From: Chloroflexota bacterium
GTDB taxonomy: Bacteria > Chloroflexota > UBA4733
Assembly: GCA_025980355.1 (NCBI GenBank)
Contig: JAICXR010000280.1
Location: 1-5,156, forward strand
Length of the DNA: 5,156 nucleotides
Reading direction: 5' to 3'
The position numbers and the translations under genes are program-made. The notes beneath the pieces were generated by a model. That model was not told the origin of the DNA. It made no database searches and was given only the letters and a program-made list of their open reading frames with translations. Below are positions 1 through 5,156 of this stretch, piece after piece. The stretch's first letter is position 1; every line of letters starts with the position of its first letter.

Positions 1-56
1 ACTTAAAATCCGAGGCCCGCGAGGGCGTGCGGGTTCGACTCCCGCCTCCGGCACCA
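1..56 (+). tRNA. tRNA-Leu (anticodon UAA), 3' part only
   Basis: This is the 3' portion of a class II leucine tRNA that decodes UUA; its 5' part lies upstream of the window. The sequence shows the anticodon loop CTTAAAA (2-8) with anticodon TAA at 4-6. A long variable arm follows as a perfect 4-bp hairpin, GCCC (15-18) / GGGC (23-26) with a GCGA loop. The T arm is GCGGG (29-33), loop TTCGACT (34-40), CCCGC (41-45). The acceptor 3' strand CTCCGGC is at 46-52, the discriminator A is at 53, and CCA is encoded at 54-56. The long variable arm and A discriminator are leucine tRNA features. The 5' acceptor strand should read GCCGGAG if the window were extended. A weak 3-bp stem followed by five T (70-74) lies just downstream but is not a convincing terminator. 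Confidence 0.95.
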
Positions 57-151
57 GAGGGCAGGCCCGTTTTTCGCGTCTAGGACGGCCCCCAGAATAT
101 GCTTCGTACCCTAGCTCCCCCACCCGGCTTGCCCTGACGCAGACACCCGCA

Positions 152-174
152 CGATGTCATGCAGCTTTACATCG
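152..174. promoter_or_regulatory. Candidate operator: inverted repeat over the -35 box
   Basis: CGATGT (152-157) and ACATCG (169-174) form a perfect 6-bp inverted repeat with an 11-base spacer. The right arm covers bases 169-171 of the predicted -35 box. A dimeric helix-turn-helix repressor bound here would block RNA polymerase, which would suit a nutrient-uptake operon. No regulator gene is visible in the window, and the dyad could be chance. Confidence 0.3.
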
Positions 175-195
175 GTGGCGTTGCATGCGTACAAT
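166..195 (+). promoter_or_regulatory. Sigma70-like promoter of the transporter operon
   Basis: The -35 box TTTACA (166-171) and -10 box TACAAT (190-195) each match the consensus at five of six positions and are separated by 18 bases. Transcription would begin near 202, giving a leader of about 210 nt before ATG 415. It is the best promoter-like pair I noticed in the upstream gap, and it points toward the operon. There is no correctly spaced extended -10 TG. Sigma specificity in the host is unknown, so this is a prediction from consensus alone. Confidence 0.5.
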
Positions 196-397
196 AGTGC
201 CCGCGCGAGTGGAGACCATGAGGGCCGGGTGACATTGGCTGTGTCCGTCGGCGTTCAGTGCGTGTTCAGCATCCGACAATCCCTAGGCGGCGGCGTGGCG
301 CGGTGCCGATATGCCGTGCTGTTGCCTCGCTGCCCACGGGAGCGTCTATGCATGGTAAAGCGACGGGGCACTGGGCGGGCCCTGAATTCGCCCGGAT

Positions 398-402
398 AAG
401 GA
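398..402 (+). promoter_or_regulatory. Ribosome binding site of the binding-protein gene
   Basis: AAGGA lies 12 bases before ATG 415, slightly longer than ideal spacing. The in-frame TAA at 397-399 overlaps it and rules out a start further upstream, so ATG 415 is the first possible start in this frame. The next residues form a well-made export signal, which supports it. Confidence 0.6.
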
Positions 403-414
403 CAGCGACAGCGT

Positions 415-1896
415 ATGATCCATCGAACACCGTCCGAACTGACGCGGCGGCACGCGATCAAGGGGATGCTATCGATCACTGCCGGCATCGCCGGCACCGC
501 CTTGCTGGCAGCCTGCGGCGGCGGCACTGCCGGCGGCACGGGTACCGCGGCGACCGCCGGCAGCGCCGTTGTTACGGCTACGAGCGGTAGCACTCCGGCC
601 ACGACCAGCGCCGCCACGAGTAGTGCAACGGCATCGGCTGCCGCCACGACCACCGGGAGTACCGCCGCGACGACCTCCGCCAGCGCGGCGACGTCCGCGG
701 CCAGCACTGGCGCGACGAGCGCTGCCAGCGTGGGATCGGCCGCGGCAGCCGCCACGGGGGCTATCGCCAAGGGTGGCACTATCAAGATCGGCATCGATCT
801 GCCGATCACCGGCGCCGACGCCAGCGACGGCGTTCCCGCCGAAAATGGCGCCAAACTCGCCATTGATCAGGCGAATGCCAAGGGCACAGTCGCCGGCTAT
901 AAGCTGGAGGCGACGGTCCTGGACGATGCGGTGAACGGCGTCCACGACCCGGCGCAAGGAGCGCGCAACACCCAGCAGTTCGTCGGCGACAGTGCCACTG
1001 TTGCCTTCATTGGCCCCTTCAATAGCAACGTGGCGAAGGCGGAGATCCCGATCAGCAACGAGGCGGGCCTGGCCCAGATCAGCCCCTCTGCCACCAACGA
1101 GGGCCTCACCAAGCCGCAGTTCGGCGGGCTCGATCTGCGGAAATCCAATCCGACCCGCATCGCTTTCTTCCGGGTCTGCACCACCGACGACATTCAGGGT
1201 CCCGCCGGGGCTGACTACGCGCTCACCAAGCTCAATAAAAAGGCTGCCTATATCGTTGACGACAACGAAACCTATGGCAAGGGTGTCGCCGACAACTTTG
1301 AAAAGGAGTTCATCGCTAAGGGCGGCAAAGTGCTGGGCCACGACCACTTGACAAAGGGGCAGACCGACTTCAAGTCGCTGCTCACAAGGATCAAAGGCAC
1401 CAATCCCGATATTGTCGTGTATGGCGGCGTCAGTTCCACCGGAGGTGGTTTGTTGCGTGGCCAAATGCCGGATGCCGGCCTCGGTTCGCTGCCCTACCTC
1501 GGTTTTGACGGCATCAGCAATGCGCAGTTTATCAAGGATGCCGGCAGCGCTGCGGACAATTGCTACTACACCGTGGCCGCGGTCAACGCCGCCAAGATCC
1601 CGTCTGCCAGCCAGTTTATCGCCGATTACAAGGCGGCCTACAAGACGGACATCGGCGCCTACAGCGCTAACGGCTTCGATGCCGCGAACATCATCATCGC
1701 CGCCATCGCCAAGGCCGCTGCCGCCGGTAGCGTCACCCGCGAGGCCGTACGCGCGAACATCGCGGCCACGAAGGACTACAAAGGCGTCATCGGCTCGACC
1801 TCCTTCGATGAGAATGGTGATACGACCAACCGCATCATCAGCATCTACTCGATCACGAAGGGGCAGACCAACTTCGCCGACCAGATTACCGCCTGA
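415..1896 (+). CDS. Branched-chain amino-acid-type ABC transporter substrate-binding lipoprotein (LivJ/LivK-like)
   Basis: This 493-residue extracytoplasmic receptor binds a small amino-acid-like ligand and delivers it to the LivHMGF membrane complex. The N terminus is a Tat-type lipoprotein signal: T10-R11-R12-H-A-I-K16, a hydrophobic stretch (about 18-31), and lipobox L31-A-A-C34, with C34 as the lipid-anchored residue. Residues 35-118 are an uncharged Ala/Thr/Ser/Gly tether. The two-lobed type I binding domain (Peripla_BP_6 family) runs from about 121 to the end, opening with IKIGIDLPITG. Family-like motifs include IGPFNSN (199-205), ISPSATNEG (222-230) and TYGKGVADNF (from 286). Other cysteines are C255 in FRVC and C383 in DNCYYTVA; a disulfide between them is possible but unproven. 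Family members usually have about 370-400 residues; the excess is the tether. It heads the operon, 137 bases before livH. The substrate is not decidable from sequence; amides or urea are alternatives to Leu/Ile/Val. Confidence 0.93.
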   Translation: MIHRTPSELTRRHAIKGMLSITAGIAGTALLAACGGGTAGGTGTAATAGSAVVTATSGSTPATTSAATSSATASAAATTTGSTAATTSASAATSAASTGATSAASVGSAAAAATGAIAKGGTIKIGIDLPITGADASDGVPAENGAKLAIDQANAKGTVAGYKLEATVLDDAVNGVHDPAQGARNTQQFVGDSATVAFIGPFNSNVAKAEIPISNEAGLAQISPSATNEGLTKPQFGGLDLRKSNPTRIAFFRVCTTDDIQGPAGADYALTKLNKKAAYIVDDNETYGKGVADNFEKEFIAKGGKVLGHDHLTKGQTDFKSLLTRIKGTNPDIVVYGGVSSTGGGLLRGQMPDAGLGSLPYLGFDGISNAQFIKDAGSAADNCYYTVAAVNAAKIPSASQFIADYKAAYKTDIGAYSANGFDAANIIIAAIAKAAAAGSVTREAVRANIAATKDYKGVIGSTSFDENGDTTNRIISIYSITKGQTNFADQITA

Positions 1897-1910
1897 TCAC
1901 CGGCCAATTT

Positions 1911-1947
1911 CGCAAGGGAGACGAACACGCGCCCGTCCCCCTTTGCG
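1911..1947 (+). promoter_or_regulatory. Intercistronic hairpin after the binding-protein gene
   Basis: An imperfect inverted repeat starts 15 bases after the stop codon. CGCAA (1911-1915) pairs with TTGCG (1943-1947), GGG (1916-1918) with CCC (1939-1941) and GACG (1920-1923) with CGTC (1934-1937). There is one mismatch (A1919/C1938), one bulged T (1942) and a 10-base loop. No T-run follows, so it is not a classical intrinsic terminator. In binding-protein transporters such hairpins often protect the 3' end of the upstream message, and that role is inferred here. Confidence 0.5.
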
Positions 1948-1975
1948 TGCCCACGACAGCATGTCGCCACCGTTC

Positions 1976-2004
1976 TTGACGTCCGCCGGAAACTCGACTA
2001 TCGT
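1976..2004 (+). promoter_or_regulatory. Possible secondary promoter for the permease/ATPase genes
   Basis: TTGACG (1976-1981, five of six matches to -35) and TATCGT (1999-2004, four of six to -10) are separated by an ideal 17 bases. Transcription would start near 2011, just before the livH ribosome binding region, giving a very short leader. The -10 match is weak and GC-rich DNA yields such pairs by chance, so this is tentative. Confidence 0.3.
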
Positions 2005-2023
2005 CTCGTGCAGAGAGGACAAC

Positions 2024-2030
2024 AAGGTGG
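2024..2030 (+). promoter_or_regulatory. Ribosome binding site fixing the TTG start of livH
   Basis: AAGGTGG ends 3 bases before TTG 2034, with its AAGG core 6 bases away. A second purine run, GAGAGGA (2013-2019), lies further up. The GTG inside the motif (2027) is out of frame and meets a stop at 2045-2047, so TTG 2034 is the natural start. Confidence 0.6.
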
Positions 2031-2033
2031 GTT

Positions 2034-2960
2034 TTGGCCGGCTATGAGATCTTCCTGCAGCAGATGGTTAATGGGATCACGCTCGGCGGTATCTACGCCC
2101 TGATCGCGCTTGGCTACACCATGGTCTACGGCATCATCGAGCTCATCAACTTCGCCCACGGCGATGTCTTCATGCTCGGTGCCTTCATCGCTATGACGTT
2201 GCTTACCACCCTTGGTTTGACCAATACGCTCGACGGCGCCACCCTGATCGTGGCGCTGCTGGGTGTGCTGATCGCGACCGGCGTGCTGACCGGATTCGTG
2301 GGCGTGATCATCGAGCGCGTCGCCTACCGTCCGCTGCGCAACGCACCGCGGCTGGCACCGCTAATCTCGGCCATCGGCGTCTCCTTCATCCTCCAGAACA
2401 TCGTCTTTGTCTGGATGGGGCCGAATAACCAACGCTTCCCGAATATCCTGCCCAATCCCACACACGACTTCGGCCATGTCACCGTGACGACCAAAGAAGT
2501 GTTGATCGTTGTCCTCTCCGTTGTCTTGATGATCTCCTTGCAGACCTTTGTGCAACGCACCCGGCTGGGCAAAGCTATGCGCGCCACCGCCCAGGACCGG
2601 GAGGCGGCCTCGCTGATGGGTATCGACGTCAACCAGACCATCGCCTTGACATTCTTTATCGGTTCGCTCCTGGCCGGCGCGGCCGGCATCGTGTACGGCC
2701 TGTACTACAATTCCATCCGTTTTGACCTGGGCTACGAAGCCGGCCTTAAGGCGTTTACGGCGGCCGTGCTTGGGGGCATCGGCAATATCGGCGGCGCCAT
2801 GACCGGCGGCTTCCTGATCGGCATCGTCTATGCCCTGGCTACCCAGTACATTCCCGACGGTGATGCCTGGGCCAACGCCGTCGTCTTCGGGATCCTGATT
2901 CTGGTGCTGGTCTTCCGCCCGCAGGGGTTGTTGGGCCAACGAATAGCGGAACGAGCGTGA
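2034..2960 (+). CDS. livH: Branched-chain amino-acid ABC transporter permease LivH
   Basis: This is one of the two membrane channel subunits, 308 residues, close to the usual length of about 300-310. Family hallmarks in order are FLQQMVNGITLGG (7-19), YTMVYGIIELINFAHGD (28-44), ERVAYRPLR (94-102), LISAIGVSFILQN (110-122), the cytoplasmic coupling region EAASLMGID (190-198) that would contact an ATPase, and AVLGGIGNIGGA (244-255). About eight hydrophobic segments are visible (near 12-34, 44-63, 70-93, 107-128, 151-170, 201-225, 241-266, 281-298). The start is TTG: the first residues, FLQQM-NG, align with the N terminus of E. coli LivH as I recall it, and a Shine-Dalgarno precedes it. ATG 2064 would cut off this conserved start. 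The stop overlaps the livM start by 4 bases (GTGA), which implies coupled translation. It pairs with LivM in the membrane. Confidence 0.95.
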   Translation: MAGYEIFLQQMVNGITLGGIYALIALGYTMVYGIIELINFAHGDVFMLGAFIAMTLLTTLGLTNTLDGATLIVALLGVLIATGVLTGFVGVIIERVAYRPLRNAPRLAPLISAIGVSFILQNIVFVWMGPNNQRFPNILPNPTHDFGHVTVTTKEVLIVVLSVVLMISLQTFVQRTRLGKAMRATAQDREAASLMGIDVNQTIALTFFIGSLLAGAAGIVYGLYYNSIRFDLGYEAGLKAFTAAVLGGIGNIGGAMTGGFLIGIVYALATQYIPDGDAWANAVVFGILILVLVFRPQGLLGQRIAERA

Positions 2961-4063
2961 GTGCACGTGCTACCGCCCGCACGCATTCCGGCGTGCGACA
3001 GCGCCTGACCGTTCGCAGCATCCTCCTCTGGCTCCTGCTGGTACTCTTGCTCCTCAGCGTGCCCCTCGTCGATCGCAATATCGCTCAGGTCAGCGCCGCC
3101 GCCGACGCCGGCGTCTTCGTGTTGCTCGCGCTCGGTCTGAATATCGTCGTGGGCTACGCCGGGCTGCTCGACCTGGGTTACGCCGCCTTTTTTGCCATCG
3201 GCGCCTACGTCTTCGGCCTCACCGCCTCGGCCCAGTTCAATTTGCACTTCAATTTCTGGCTGATGTTACCCGTGGCGGCCATCGTGGCCGCCATGTTCGG
3301 TGCGACGTTGGGCTTCCCTACCTTACGCCTGCGCGGCGACTACATCGCCATTGTCACGCTCGGCTTCGGTGAGATCGTGCCCACCGTGATCCTCAACCTG
3401 CCGAACATCACGAACGGTCCGAACGGACTGACGGCGGTCGATCATCCGAACCTGCCCGGCCTATCCTTCGGCCTCAACCCGATTCCCTACTACTATCTCA
3501 TCCTGCTGATCATTGGCGGCTGCGTCTGGATGAACAATAATCTGCGCGACTCACGGCTCGGGCGCGCCTGGATGGCCGTCCGAGAAGACGAGATCGCGGC
3601 ATCCGCAATGGGCATTAACACCACGATTGTGAAGTTGTTGGCCTACGCCCTTGGCGCCAGCTTCTCCGGCTTCGCCGGCGTGTTTTACGCTTCGAAGCTG
3701 GGTAGCGTCAGTCCGGATAACTTCCAGTTTGTGGTGTCGGTGCAGATCCTGAGCATGGTCGTCCTTGGCGGACTCGCCAGCATCCGGGGCGTCATTGTGG
3801 GAGCCGTCGTGTTGTACCTGCTGCAGGGCTTCTTCCTCAACCAGTTGACGATCTGGTCCCACGCCCTGGGCAACAGTTTTCACGTCGGGTTCCTGACCGT
3901 CGTCGACTTCAACAGTCTGAAGTACGGCCTCTATGGCGTCGCGCTGGTCGCCATGATGCGGTTCCGGCCGGAAGGGTTGATCCCCAGTAGCACTCGGAAA
4001 GCCGAACTGAAACGGGGCGTCGTCGAAGCATCCGTCTTCGGCGTAGACGGTGAACCGGCGTGA
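2957..4063 (+). CDS. livM: Branched-chain amino-acid ABC transporter permease LivM
   Basis: This is the second channel subunit, 368 residues. A short basic N terminus (R4, R8, R14, R16, R20) precedes the first hydrophobic helix at about 21-38, which fits the positive-inside rule. Family motifs are LALGLNIVVGYAGLLDLGYA (57-76), FPTLRLRGDYIAIVTLGFGEI (120-140), NGPNGL (153-158), GRAWMAVREDEIAASAMGI (202-220, the cytoplasmic loop facing the ATPase), VVLGGLASIRG (268-278) and RFRPEGL near the C terminus. The family motif around 153 often reads TGGPNGL, so NGPNGL is a mild variant. The start is GTG 2957, overlapping the livH stop as GTGA, with GGA 6 bases upstream as a weak ribosome site. The C-terminal tail after RPEGL is hydrophilic and about 30 residues long. 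Its own stop overlaps the livG start in the same GTGA fashion. Confidence 0.95.
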   Translation: MSARATARTHSGVRQRLTVRSILLWLLLVLLLLSVPLVDRNIAQVSAAADAGVFVLLALGLNIVVGYAGLLDLGYAAFFAIGAYVFGLTASAQFNLHFNFWLMLPVAAIVAAMFGATLGFPTLRLRGDYIAIVTLGFGEIVPTVILNLPNITNGPNGLTAVDHPNLPGLSFGLNPIPYYYLILLIIGGCVWMNNNLRDSRLGRAWMAVREDEIAASAMGINTTIVKLLAYALGASFSGFAGVFYASKLGSVSPDNFQFVVSVQILSMVVLGGLASIRGVIVGAVVLYLLQGFFLNQLTIWSHALGNSFHVGFLTVVDFNSLKYGLYGVALVAMMRFRPEGLIPSSTRKAELKRGVVEASVFGVDGEPA

Positions 4064-4881
4064 TCCCCGACAGCGGCGGCATAGTCGCCCCGGCCCTGAC
4101 CCTCAGCAGGAAGGAGGACGACGTCATCCTTGCCGCCGGCCAACTCACCAAGCGATTCGGCGGTCTCGTCGCCGTGAACGGCGTGAGCTTCGACGTACGG
4201 AAGGGCGAAATCTTCGCCTTGATTGGTCCGAACGGTGCCGGCAAGACGACCTGCTTCAATCTGCTGACAGGATTGTACACGCCGACCGCCGGTGAGGTGC
4301 GCTTCGAAGGGCGGATCATCAATCGCCTCCGGCCGGACCAGGTGACCGCCCTCGGTCTGGCTCGCACCTTTCAGAACATTCGCCTATTCAGTTACATGAC
4401 GTCGGTGGAGAACGTCATGGTCGGCTGCCACACCCGCATGCACGCGCACTTCTGGGATTCGCTGCTGCGGACACCGCACGCCCGCGCCGAGGAAACCAGC
4501 ATCTATGAATTGAGCCTGGCCCTCCTGGACTACGTCGGCCTGAGCAGCCAGGCCCACGTCTACGCGCGCAACCTTCCCTACGGCTTGCAACGACGGTTGG
4601 AAGTCGCCAGGGCGCTGGCGACACGCCCTCGTCTGCTCCTGCTGGACGAGCCCGGCGCCGGGATGAATCCGCAGGAAAAGCACTCCCTGATGGATCTGAT
4701 CCGCAAGATTCGGGACGGTGGCATCACGATTTTCCTGATTGAGCACGACATGCGCCTGGTCATGACCGTTTCCGACCGCATCGCCGTACTGGACTTCGGC
4801 CAGAAGATCGCCGAGGGCCTGCCGGCGGAAATCCGCGCCAACCCGAGGGTCATTGAGGCCTATCTCGGCAAGGACGCCTGA
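4060..4881 (+). CDS. livG: Branched-chain amino-acid ABC transporter ATP-binding protein LivG
   Basis: This is a cytoplasmic ATPase subunit of 273 residues that powers transport with LivF. The nucleotide-binding domain shows Walker A GPNGAGKTT (56-64), Q-loop Q105 in RTFQNIRLF, the family-specific signature NLPYGLQRRLEVARAL (171-186) in place of LSGGQ, Walker B LLLLDEP (192-198) with catalytic E197, the D-loop region GAGMNP (199-204) and switch H229 in LIEHDM. The C-terminal IRANPRVIEAYLG is typical of LivG. The start is GTG 4060, sharing GTGA with the livM stop. This gives about 20 more residues before the first strand than usual: FGG is at 33-35, versus about 14-16 in E. coli LivG as I recall it. 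A strong Shine-Dalgarno inside this extension (4111-4117) lacks a standard start codon after it, so the true N terminus is less certain than the function. Confidence 0.95.
   Translation: MIPDSGGIVAPALTLSRKEDDVILAAGQLTKRFGGLVAVNGVSFDVRKGEIFALIGPNGAGKTTCFNLLTGLYTPTAGEVRFEGRIINRLRPDQVTALGLARTFQNIRLFSYMTSVENVMVGCHTRMHAHFWDSLLRTPHARAEETSIYELSLALLDYVGLSSQAHVYARNLPYGLQRRLEVARALATRPRLLLLDEPGAGMNPQEKHSLMDLIRKIRDGGITIFLIEHDMRLVMTVSDRIAVLDFGQKIAEGLPAEIRANPRVIEAYLGKDA
4111..4117 (+). promoter_or_regulatory. Strong internal Shine-Dalgarno near the livG N terminus
   Basis: AAGGAGG, within the longer purine-rich run at 4108-4118, is the strongest ribosome-binding match I noticed in the window. It sits 50 bases inside livG as opened at GTG 4060. 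No in-frame ATG, GTG or TTG follows at usable distance. The only in-frame near-cognate codon is ATC at 4126, 8 bases downstream, exactly where LivG proteins normally begin. It could be a real site using a rare start, or simply the codons for R-K-E-D. Confidence 0.35.
4870..4874 (+). promoter_or_regulatory. Ribosome binding site of livF
   Basis: AAGGA lies inside the last livG codons, 8 bases before GTG 4883. The spacing is ideal and supports GTG 4883 as the livF start, only one base after the livG stop. Confidence 0.6.
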
Positions 4882-4882
4882 G

Positions 4883-5156
4883 GTGCCCTTGCTGGAGCTT
4901 GAGGGAGTGGACGCCTATTATGGGCGCGTCCAAGCGCTGCGCGCCATCTCACTCACGGTCGAGGTAGGCGAAGTGGTCACCTTGATCGGCGGCAACGGCG
5001 CCGGCAAATCCACGGCGCTGCGGGCGGTCACCGGCCTGGTTCCGGTGGCGGCGGGCGCGATCCGCTTCGACGGCATGGACATTACCCGCCTGCCGGCGGC
5101 GCAGATCGTGCGCCGTGGCGTCGCCCATGTCCCCGAAGGACGGCGGCTGTTTGCAC
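4883..5156 (+). CDS. livF: Branched-chain amino-acid ABC transporter ATP-binding protein LivF, 5' part only
   Basis: This is the second ATPase subunit, cut by the window end after 91 codons of an expected 230-240. Translation from GTG 4883 gives PLLELEGVDAYYGRVQALRA, the usual LivF N terminus, then Walker A GGNGAGKST (36-44), DGMDITRLPA (63-72) and VPEGRRLF (83-90). PEGRR, where a Q-loop glutamine would normally sit, is a LivF hallmark and separates it from LivG. Walker A has GGNG where GANG is more usual, a conservative change. Signature, Walker B and switch histidine lie outside the window. It follows livG after a single base and would act as the LivG partner under LivH/LivM. Confidence 0.93.
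   Translation, partial: MPLLELEGVDAYYGRVQALRAISLTVEVGEVVTLIGGNGAGKSTALRAVTGLVPVAAGAIRFDGMDITRLPAAQIVRRGVAHVPEGRRLFA

Larger units (their letters stand above)
57..414 (+). other. Intergenic region with promoter and leader of the transporter operon
   Basis: No convincing protein gene lies in this 358-base stretch. Open frames here have no recognisable domain, and the one opening at ATG 154 begins upstream of the likely promoter. What I can support is a sigma70-like promoter at 166-195 with a dyad around its -35 box, and then an untranslated leader of about 210 nt before the first gene. Within the leader there is a pair of GTTCAG repeats 11 bases apart (253-258, 264-269) and a possible 15-codon upstream frame (352-399). 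I see no recognised riboswitch or T-box motif, though a covariance search would be needed to exclude one. Confidence 0.6.

Noticed and set aside
57..74. Possible intrinsic terminator after the tRNA (GGG-CAGG-CCC then five T)
   Set aside because: The stem is only 3 bp, too weak to call; it may simply be the tRNA processing trailer.
183..188. GCATGC palindrome in the promoter spacer
   Set aside because: A single 6-base palindrome is uninformative by itself; the 152-174 dyad is the better operator candidate.
314..339. CCGTG/CACGG hairpin in the leader
   Set aside because: It has only 5 bp with a 16-base loop, which is expected by chance in GC-rich DNA, and no riboswitch-like motif surrounds it.
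154..399. Open frame of 81 codons upstream of the receptor gene
   Set aside because: It begins upstream of the predicted promoter, has no ribosome site at its ATG, and its product has no recognisable domain. Only the short internal part from ATG 352 was kept as a possibility.
469..1464. Long antisense open frame (331 codons) under the receptor gene
   Set aside because: It mirrors the codon pattern of a clear binding-protein gene. Its Gly/Arg-rich C-terminal part is just the reverse reading of the Ala/Thr/Ser tether, with no family resemblance.
1412..2047. Overlapping + strand frame running through the end of the receptor gene into the gap
   Set aside because: Its product is Pro/Arg/Ser-rich out-of-frame translation. 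The tail from ATG 1961 (28 codons) crosses the livH start but has no ribosome site or known family.
2361..2966. Antisense open frame under livH (201 codons)
   Set aside because: It is a high-GC shadow of livH. The product is hydrophilic and repetitive in D, G and Q, with no domain, while the + strand matches LivH along its whole length.
4562..4627. Degenerate ABC signature in LivG (PYGLQ instead of SGGQ)
   Set aside because: This looked like a defect, but LivG proteins normally carry a Y-G-x-Q form here, so it is family-typical.

Overview
The window carries the 3' part of a leucine tRNA gene followed by the first five genes of a branched-chain (hydrophobic) amino-acid ABC transporter operon, all on the + strand. 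The DNA is GC-rich. The lead gene encodes a Tat-type lipoprotein (T-R-R-H-A-I-K, lipobox L-A-A-C) with a very long Ala/Thr/Ser/Gly tether before the binding domain. That architecture, with cysteine followed by a run of glycines, is common in Chloroflexota (for example relatives of Thermomicrobia and Sphaerobacter), so I lean to that phylum. This is an inference from style, not a taxonomic proof; an actinobacterium is the main alternative.

Layout: 1-56 is the end of tRNA-Leu(UAA). 57-414 is a non-coding stretch with a good sigma70-like promoter (166-195), a dyad overlapping its -35 box, and a leader of about 210 nt. 415-1896 is the periplasmic-type binding protein (LivJ/LivK-like). 1897-2033 is an intercistronic gap with an imperfect hairpin and a possible second promoter. 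2034-2960 is permease LivH, 2957-4063 is permease LivM, 4060-4881 is ATPase LivG, and 4883 to the window end is the N-terminal third of ATPase LivF. The gene order is the same as the E. coli livKHMGF block.

How it works together: the lipid-anchored binding protein captures the substrate outside the membrane and hands it to the LivH/LivM channel, which is driven by the LivG/LivF ATPase pair. The four transport genes are packed with GTGA overlaps or a 1-nt gap, so they are probably translationally coupled. The binding protein is set apart by the 137-nt gap, has the only ATG start, and is followed by a hairpin. All three fit a design in which it is made in excess over the membrane complex. The exact substrate (Leu/Ile/Val, other amino acids, amides or urea) cannot be read from the sequence.

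I found no mobile element, CRISPR array or novel defence-like system. The observations worth checking are regulatory (promoter dyad, intercistronic hairpin, internal promoter) and translational (a strong Shine-Dalgarno inside livG with no standard start codon after it).
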